A program made the translations under genes and the position numbers. A stretch of 10,345 nucleotides of DNA from an uncultured Bacteroidales bacterium. GTDB lineage: Bacteria; Bacteroidota; Bacteroidia; Bacteroidales; Muribaculaceae. How positions within the stretch are numbered: the stretch's first letter is position 1; each line of letters starts with the position of its first letter. Shown piece after piece: positions 6,435 through 10,345 of the stretch. The DNA is taken from contig CAMWUH010000050.1 of NCBI GenBank assembly GCA_947177325.1, positions 1-10,345 on the forward strand, read 5' to 3'. The notes under the pieces are model-generated. The model was not told the origin of the DNA, ran no database searches, and saw only the letters and a list, made by a program, of their open reading frames with translations.

Positions 6435-7745
6435 ATGAAAATTGAAAAAATCATCGGTCGCCAAGTGCTCGATTCACGCGGCAACCCCACAGTTGAAGTT
6501 GACGTAATTCTTGAATCAGGTGCTCGTGGTCGTGCCTCTGTTCCCTCAGGTGCTTCTACCGGCGAAAACGAAGCTCTTGAGCTCCGCGACGGCGACAAAT
6601 CTCGCTACATGGGTAAAGGTGTGCTCAAAGCAGTTGCCAACGTTAACGGCCCTATCGCTGAAGCCCTCAAAGGCATGAGCGCTCTTGACCAAATCGCTAT
6701 CGACGAAACTATGCTCGCCCTTGACGGCACTGAAACCAAATCAAAACTCGGTGCGAATGCTATTCTCGGTGTGTCTCTCGCTGTTGCAAAGGCTGCTGCT
6801 GATTATCTCGATCTTCCCCTTTATAAATATATTGGCGGATGCAACTCTTACGTTCTTCCCGTGCCTATGATGAACATCATCAATGGTGGCGCCCACTCTG
6901 ATGCACCTATCTGCTTCCAAGAGTTCATGATTCGCCCCATTGGCGCTACTTCATTCTCTGAAGGCATCCGCATGGGTACTGAAGTTTTCCATAACCTCAA
7001 AAAAGTGCTTCACGAACGTGGCCTCTCAACTGCTGTAGGTGACGAAGGTGGTTTCGCTCCTGCTCTCGACGGCACTGAAGACGCTCTTGGTGTTATCATC
7101 AAAGCTATCGAAAAAGCAGGTTATGTACCCGGTAAAGACGTTACTATCGGCCTCGACTGCGCTTCTTCTGAATTCTATGTTGACGGTGTTTATGACTACC
7201 ACCAACTCAAAGACGGCACTGTTAAAGAGCCCAATGGCAAAAAACTTACTTCTCAACAACAAGCTGAATACCTCAAATCACTCGTTGAAAAATATCCTAT
7301 CGACTCAATCGAAGACGGCATGGCCGAAAACGACTGGGAAGGTTGGAAAATCCTTACCGAGATGATTGGCAACCGTTGCCAGCTCGTTGGTGACGACCTC
7401 TTCGTTACTAATGTTAAATACCTCAAACGCGGTATTGAAGAAGGCTGCGCTAACTCTATCCTCGTAAAAGTTAACCAAATCGGTTCACTTACCGAAACTC
7501 TCCGCGCAGTTGAACTCGCTCAACGCAACGGTTACACCGCAGTAATTTCTCACCGTTCAGGCGAAACTGAAGATGCTACTATCGCTGATATCGCAGTTGC
7601 TACCAACGCCGGCCAAATTAAAACCGGTTCAGCTTCTCGTTCTGACCGTATGGCTAAATACAACCAACTTCTCCGCATCGAAGAAGAACTCGGTGCTACT
7701 GCTCAATACGGCTACGGCAAAAAAACAAAAATGCCCCAAGCTTAA
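6435..7745 (+). CDS. eno: Enolase (phosphopyruvate hydratase)
   Basis: Enolase converts 2-phosphoglycerate to phosphoenolpyruvate in glycolysis and gluconeogenesis, as a cytosolic Mg-dependent enzyme. The protein is 436 residues, full length. The N-terminal capping domain includes DSRGNPTVEVDV (13-24) and the mobile loop SGASTGENEALELRDGD (38-54). The barrel carries His154 (GGAHSD), the catalytic Glu204 in GDEGGFAP, Mg ligands Asp241, Glu293 and Asp320, the catalytic Lys345 inside the signature ILVKVNQIGSLTET (342-355), SHRSGETED (372-380) and Lys396 in IKTGS. Synonymous codons are strongly biased, with many C-ending ones, as expected for a highly expressed gene. It has its own promoter and terminator and is a single-gene unit. 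Confidence 0.98.
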   Translation: MKIEKIIGRQVLDSRGNPTVEVDVILESGARGRASVPSGASTGENEALELRDGDKSRYMGKGVLKAVANVNGPIAEALKGMSALDQIAIDETMLALDGTETKSKLGANAILGVSLAVAKAAADYLDLPLYKYIGGCNSYVLPVPMMNIINGGAHSDAPICFQEFMIRPIGATSFSEGIRMGTEVFHNLKKVLHERGLSTAVGDEGGFAPALDGTEDALGVIIKAIEKAGYVPGKDVTIGLDCASSEFYVDGVYDYHQLKDGTVKEPNGKKLTSQQQAEYLKSLVEKYPIDSIEDGMAENDWEGWKILTEMIGNRCQLVGDDLFVTNVKYLKRGIEEGCANSILVKVNQIGSLTETLRAVELAQRNGYTAVISHRSGETEDATIADIAVATNAGQIKTGSASRSDRMAKYNQLLRIEEELGATAQYGYGKKTKMPQA

Positions 7746-7777
7746 TCGAGCCTAAGCATTTTCGTACCTAATAAATT

Positions 7778-7806
7778 GGAGGACCTCTTTTGGGGCCCTC
7801 CTTTTT
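7778..7806 (+). terminator. Intrinsic terminator after eno
   Basis: GGAGGACCTC (7778-7787) pairs with GGGGCCCTCC (7792-7801), ten positions with one A-C mismatch and one G-T pair, across a TTTT loop. A run of five T follows at 7802-7806. It lies 32 bases after the eno stop and separates eno from the pyrH promoter. Confidence 0.9.
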
Positions 7807-7867
7807 GTGTTTGTCACGGTCAAAAAAGTCGGCCAAAGTCGTTTTTCTCACCTTTTTTTATTCTCGA

Positions 7868-7899
7868 TTTGCGTAAATGACAGATTTAAGCTAAATTTG
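7868..7899 (+). promoter_or_regulatory. Consensus Bacteroidetes promoter of pyrH-frr
   Basis: TTTG (7868-7871), a 20-base spacer and TAAATTTG (7892-7899) match both parts of the Bacteroidetes primary sigma consensus exactly. The start is expected near 7903-7907, leaving a short leader before the ATG at 7931. This is the best-matching promoter in the window. Confidence 0.88.
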
Positions 7900-7902
7900 T
7901 CA
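7878..7902 (+). promoter_or_regulatory. 25-bp palindrome over the pyrH promoter, possible operator
   Basis: The outer arms TGACA (7878-7882) and TGTCA (7898-7902) and the inner arms ATTTA (7884-7888) and TAAAT (7892-7896) are perfect inverted repeats. They are separated by one G/T mismatch pair and a 3-base centre (AGC, 7889-7891). The palindrome covers the second half of the spacer and all of the -7 box, where a bound repressor would block polymerase. No regulator gene lies nearby and the binding factor is unknown. It could also arise partly by chance from A/T-rich composition. Confidence 0.45.
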
Positions 7903-7930
7903 AATAACCATTCAACACCACTTGATATTT

Positions 7931-8644
7931 ATGTCAGCCAACTATAAACGTGTTCTTCTAAAATTGAGCGGTGAGTCGCTCGCCGCAGGTCAAGGCCACG
8001 GCATTGACTCCGATCGCCTTAACCAATACGCTGCCCAGATAGCCGAAATCGTTAAAAATAATATTCAAGTAGCCATAGTCATTGGAGGTGGTAATATTTT
8101 TCGAGGACTTCAAGGGGCATCCAAAGGCTTCGACCGAGTTAAAGGCGATCAAATGGGTATGCTTGCAACAGTAATAAACTCCCTCGCACTAAGCTCTGCT
8201 CTTAATGCTATCGGTCAGCCGGCCACCGTCTTTACAGCCATTAACATGTTCCCAATTGGTGAACACTACAGCAAATGGCGCGCAATTGAGGCTATGGACC
8301 AAGGTAAAGTTGCCATAATTGCAGGCGGTACCGGTAACCCGTTCTTTACTACTGACACAGGCTCGGCATTGCGAGGCATTGAAGTCGAAGCTGATGTTAT
8401 GCTTAAAGGTACACGTGTGGATGGTATTTACACTGCTGATCCCGAGAAAGATCCCACGGCCACCCGCTTTGATAAAATTACCTACGACGAAGTTTACAAC
8501 CGTGGACTCAAAGTGATGGACCTTACTGCGACTGCTCTATGTAAGGAAAACCACCTGCCCATTATTGTTTTTAATATGGACACCCCCGGCAATTTATCAA
8601 AATTGCTAATTAAAAAAGAAAACATCGGTACACTCGTATATTAA
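7931..8644 (+). CDS. pyrH: UMP kinase
   Basis: UMP kinase phosphorylates UMP to UDP with ATP, feeding pyrimidine nucleotide, RNA and cell-envelope precursor synthesis. It is a cytosolic hexamer of the amino-acid-kinase fold, unlike the eukaryotic enzyme. I start it at the ATG at 7931 (237 residues, MSANYKRVLLKLSGES), because homologues begin a few residues before the KRxLLKLSGE motif. An in-frame TTG at 7922 would add only M-I-F. Motifs are KLSGES (11-16), IGGGNIFRG (51-59), GDQMGMLAT (72-80), AGGTGNPFFTTDT (131-143), and KGTRVDGIYTADP (159-171). frr follows after 22 bases and is cotranscribed, a widespread pairing. Confidence 0.97.
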   Translation: MSANYKRVLLKLSGESLAAGQGHGIDSDRLNQYAAQIAEIVKNNIQVAIVIGGGNIFRGLQGASKGFDRVKGDQMGMLATVINSLALSSALNAIGQPATVFTAINMFPIGEHYSKWRAIEAMDQGKVAIIAGGTGNPFFTTDTGSALRGIEVEADVMLKGTRVDGIYTADPEKDPTATRFDKITYDEVYNRGLKVMDLTATALCKENHLPIIVFNMDTPGNLSKLLIKKENIGTLVY

Positions 8645-8666
8645 TGTCTAACCTCACATATACATC

Positions 8667-9227
8667 ATGACTAACCCCGCCACCTATCTCGACCCGGCTG
8701 AAGAAAAAATGGAACTCGCCGTTGCGTATCTCGACGAATCTCTCGCCCATATTCGAGCCGGAAAAGCTAACCCTAAAATTCTCGACGGTATTCGCGTAGA
8801 CTATTACGGCTCGGCAGCCCCCATCTCTAATGTAGCTAACGTTGCAGTCCCCGATGCTCGCACCATCACGATTACTCCCTGGGAGAAAAATATGTTCAAA
8901 GAAATTGAAAAAGCTATCATCAATTCCGAACTTGGTATTACTCCTGAAAACAACGGCGAAGTTATCCGCTTGTCGATCCCCCCGCTAACCGAAGAGCGTC
9001 GCAAACAACTCGTCAAGCAATCAAAAGCGGAAGCCGAGCAAGCTAAAGTGTCAGTTCGCAACGCTCGTCGTGATGCCATTGATGGTCTCAAAAAGGCCGT
9101 TAAACAAGGTATGCCTGAAGATGTTGAGAAAGACGCTGAAAACACAGCACAAAAGCTCCACGATAAATTCCTCAAAAAAATCGATGAGCTGTTCGCAGCC
9201 AAAGAAAAAGAAATCCTTACCGTCTAA
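8667..9227 (+). CDS. frr: Ribosome recycling factor
   Basis: RRF acts with EF-G to split the post-termination ribosome so that subunits can be reused. The 186-residue length is standard. The two-domain layout is visible. A long three-helix bundle comes from the N- and C-terminal parts, with IRAGKANPKILDGIRVDYYG at about 29-48 and the charged helices from about 105 to 186. A small domain lies between them, with PISNVANVAVPDARTITITPW (52-72). The signature RLSIPPLTEERRKQLVK (101-117) and the basic RNARRDA (131-137) are intact. It is second in the pyrH-frr unit and ends in its own terminator. The long open frame on the opposite strand (8804-9202) is a shadow. Confidence 0.98.
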   Translation: MTNPATYLDPAEEKMELAVAYLDESLAHIRAGKANPKILDGIRVDYYGSAAPISNVANVAVPDARTITITPWEKNMFKEIEKAIINSELGITPENNGEVIRLSIPPLTEERRKQLVKQSKAEAEQAKVSVRNARRDAIDGLKKAVKQGMPEDVEKDAENTAQKLHDKFLKKIDELFAAKEKEILTV

Positions 9228-9245
9228 TCCTTTCTAAACGTAATA

Positions 9246-9290
9246 GGGGAGAGGTCGGCCTGTCTTTGGCTTGCCTCTCCTGTTTTTTTT
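9246..9290 (+). terminator. Intrinsic terminator after frr, abutting the next start codon
   Basis: GGAGAGG (9248-9254) pairs with CCTCTCC (9274-9280), extended by a G-T pair at 9247/9281. An internal GCC/GGC stem (9258-9260 with 9268-9270) sits inside the loop. A run of eight T occupies 9283-9290. The radical SAM start codon follows only three bases later, so hairpin and initiation region are nearly continuous. Confidence 0.88.
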
Positions 9291-9293
9291 GAA

Positions 9294-10070
9294 ATGCAAA
9301 CAGTCCTATTCCACTCCACTATTTTCGGTCCCATACATTCCCGTCGCCTGGGTGTGTCGCTTGGCGTTAACCTTATGCCCAACGACGGTAAAATTTGCTC
9401 TTTCGACTGCCTTTATTGCGAAGCAGGTTTTAATGCCCAGGGACCCGGTACAAGCGGTCTGCCTTCCGCCAGGCAAGTGCGAGAACAGCTTAATCAAAAG
9501 CTAAAGCAAATGCACGCTGATAATCAACCGCTCGATGTTATCACGTTCTCGGGTAACGGCGAACCCACCCTCCATCCTCAATTCCTCGAAATAATCAATG
9601 ACACAATTGAATTGCGCAATCAATTCTATCCTCAAGCTAAGGTGTCTGTGCTTAGTAATGCCACCCGTCTGGCTGACCCAAATGTAGTAGAAGCGCTCCG
9701 CAAAGTCGATAATAACATTCTTAAACTTGACTCTGGCATAAACTCTACGGCCAAACTAATCGACCGACCTGCTTCTCCTTCCTATGATACATCTCAAATA
9801 ATCGACCAAATGGCTCAATTCAATGGCCATGCTATTATGCAAACTCTTCTGGTGAAAGGCGAATACGATGGGAAGAAATTTGATAACACCACCCCCTTAG
9901 AAATTGATGCACTCATCAATGCGGCCCGCAGAGCCGGTGTAGGTTCAGTGATGTTGTATTCCATTGATCGTAAAACACCTGCTGAAAACTTACAACGCAT
10001 TTCTCCCGAGCAACTCGCTGAAATAGCATCCAAATTCCACGCAGCCGGTATTCCGGCAACTACCGCTTAA
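9294..10070 (+). CDS. Radical SAM protein, COG0731-type, function unknown
   Basis: The protein has 258 residues and carries a canonical radical SAM cluster motif CSFDCLYC, with Cys35, Cys39 and Cys42 in CX3CX2C spacing. These hold a 4Fe-4S cluster that cleaves S-adenosylmethionine. The SAM-binding GNGEP motif is present (FSGNGEPTLHP, 85-95). The N-terminal FGPIHSRRLGVSLGVNLMP (11-29) and the later LYSIDRKTP (221-229) are typical of a bacterial family grouped with wyosine-type radical SAM enzymes (COG0731). The substrate is not known to me, and the tRNA-wyosine label should not be taken as function. The start at 9294 keeps the conserved N-terminus, and no good later start exists. It is complete, lacks an obvious auxiliary cluster, and could be expressed by readthrough of the frr terminator. 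Confidence 0.88.
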   Translation: MQTVLFHSTIFGPIHSRRLGVSLGVNLMPNDGKICSFDCLYCEAGFNAQGPGTSGLPSARQVREQLNQKLKQMHADNQPLDVITFSGNGEPTLHPQFLEIINDTIELRNQFYPQAKVSVLSNATRLADPNVVEALRKVDNNILKLDSGINSTAKLIDRPASPSYDTSQIIDQMAQFNGHAIMQTLLVKGEYDGKKFDNTTPLEIDALINAARRAGVGSVMLYSIDRKTPAENLQRISPEQLAEIASKFHAAGIPATTA

Positions 10071-10225
10071 TCCATAATTATTTGTGCTTATCATCGCTCA
10101 TTGTAAAGTTTGGCTGCGCAGGCGCGGTAGCCGCCGCTAGGGCATTAAGTTGTTATAAAACACTCATATCGCTATATCTAATAAAAAATCTCCATGCGCT
10201 ATATGGTCATAGATTTATCTCCTTG

Positions 10226-10255
10226 CCTCTATTATATAATCCTCTATTATATAAT
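10226..10255. repeat. Perfect 15-bp tandem duplication with palindromic core
   Basis: CCTCTATTATATAAT occurs at 10226-10240 and again, identical and adjacent, at 10241-10255. The last ten bases of each copy (ATTATATAAT) are self-complementary. The two copies can therefore also pair with each other as a 10-bp stem (10231-10240 with 10246-10255) over a 5-base CCTCT loop. Confidence 0.9.
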
Positions 10256-10264
10256 AATGAGTAA

Positions 10265-10290
10265 GGGGGTGATTGGGAGGTGATTGGAGG
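10265..10290. repeat. G-rich 11-base-period direct repeat
   Basis: GGTGATTGG occurs at 10268-10276 and 10279-10287, an 11-base period, within a run whose G tracts are 5, 3, 2, 2 and 2 long. The G tracts could in principle form a two-layer quadruplex on the + strand. No function can be read from sequence alone. Confidence 0.6.
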
Positions 10291-10345
10291 AGATTTTTAT
10301 GTTGCAGAGCATATTTTTTGAAAAATAGTTGTAAAAATATTTGGT

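Larger units (their letters stand above)
10184..10298. repeat. 10-bp inverted repeat enclosing tandem duplications
   Basis: AAAAATCTCC (10184-10193) is the exact reverse complement of GGAGATTTTT (10289-10298). The 95 bases between them contain the 15-bp and 11-base tandem repeats. As RNA this could form a long hairpin ending in a T-run (10294-10298). As DNA it resembles the outline of a very small inverted-repeat element, but I see no flanking target duplication. Confidence 0.4.
10071..10345. other. Non-coding tail with stacked repeats, no convincing gene
   Basis: No credible coding region is visible. The only open frame (10082-10264) begins at TTG, has no recognisable motif, and runs through tandem repeats. 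The stretch holds a G/C-rich patch with overlapping hairpins (10112-10139) and imperfect direct repeats of CGCTATAT (10170 and 10197) and ATCTCC (10188 and 10217). It also holds a perfect 15-bp tandem duplication, an 11-base-period G-rich repeat and a 10-bp inverted repeat spanning much of it. Near the window end, AATATTTG (10336-10343) is one base off a -7 box but lacks a well-spaced -33 element, so a promoter there is only possible. Confidence 0.6.

Noticed and set aside
7922..7930. TTG as the start codon of pyrH
   Set aside because: It adds only three residues, and the ATG at 7931 matches the usual N-terminus of UMP kinases.
8804..9202. 132-codon open frame on the - strand inside frr
   Set aside because: Ser/Arg-rich shadow of frr with no initiation signal or family resemblance.
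9261..9268. TGTCTTTG as a -7 box for the radical SAM gene
   Set aside because: One base off consensus, no TTTG 19-21 bases upstream, and it sits in the loop of the frr terminator.
10082..10264. 60-codon + strand open frame in the final gap
   Set aside because: Begins at TTG, reads through tandem repeats and has no motif, so it is most likely noise.
1..10345. Defence system, mobile element, CRISPR array, tRNA or rRNA
   Set aside because: I looked on both strands and saw no spaced repeat array, transposase or integrase frame, cloverleaf or rRNA motif. The gene content is core housekeeping.

Overview
This window is a chromosomal, almost entirely housekeeping stretch from a Bacteroidetes bacterium, most likely order Bacteroidales. 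A Muribaculaceae-like family is a guess from protein sequence flavour only. Three things point there. The gene order is rplO-secY-map-infA-rpmJ-rpsM-rpsK-rpsD-rpoA-rplQ with no adk. The promoters fit the Bacteroidetes pattern TTTG-N19..21-TAnnTTTG instead of the E. coli -35/-10 pattern. Starts are preceded by A/T-rich sequence and lack clear Shine-Dalgarno motifs. All genes lie on the + strand.

Layout. Positions 1-23 are the last codons of an upstream gene, probably rpmD. Positions 51-3828 hold a tightly packed run of the spc/alpha ribosomal cluster: L15, SecY, methionine aminopeptidase, IF-1, L36, S13 and S11. A 280-base gap (3829-4108) follows. It carries a candidate promoter and a foldable three-way-junction leader just before rpsD. 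Then come S4, RNA polymerase alpha and L17 (4109-6230), closed by a strong intrinsic terminator. Enolase (6435-7745) has its own promoter and terminator. UMP kinase and ribosome recycling factor (7931-9227) form a two-gene unit with a textbook Bacteroidetes promoter, whose -7 box lies inside a 25-bp near-perfect palindrome, and they end in a terminator. A radical SAM protein of the COG0731 type (9294-10070) starts four bases after that terminator's T-run. The last 275 bases have no convincing gene but are built from stacked small duplications and inverted repeats.

Functionally, most of the window makes and services the translation machinery: ribosomal proteins, an initiation factor, N-terminal Met removal, membrane-protein insertion, ribosome recycling, and the polymerase subunit made with the ribosome. 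Eno adds central glycolysis and pyrH supplies UDP for RNA and cell-wall precursors.

I see no defence system, mobile element, CRISPR array, tRNA or rRNA. The best candidates for under-described biology are regulatory: the rpsD leader, the pyrH promoter palindrome, the terminator-start junction at the radical SAM gene, and the repeat-rich tail.
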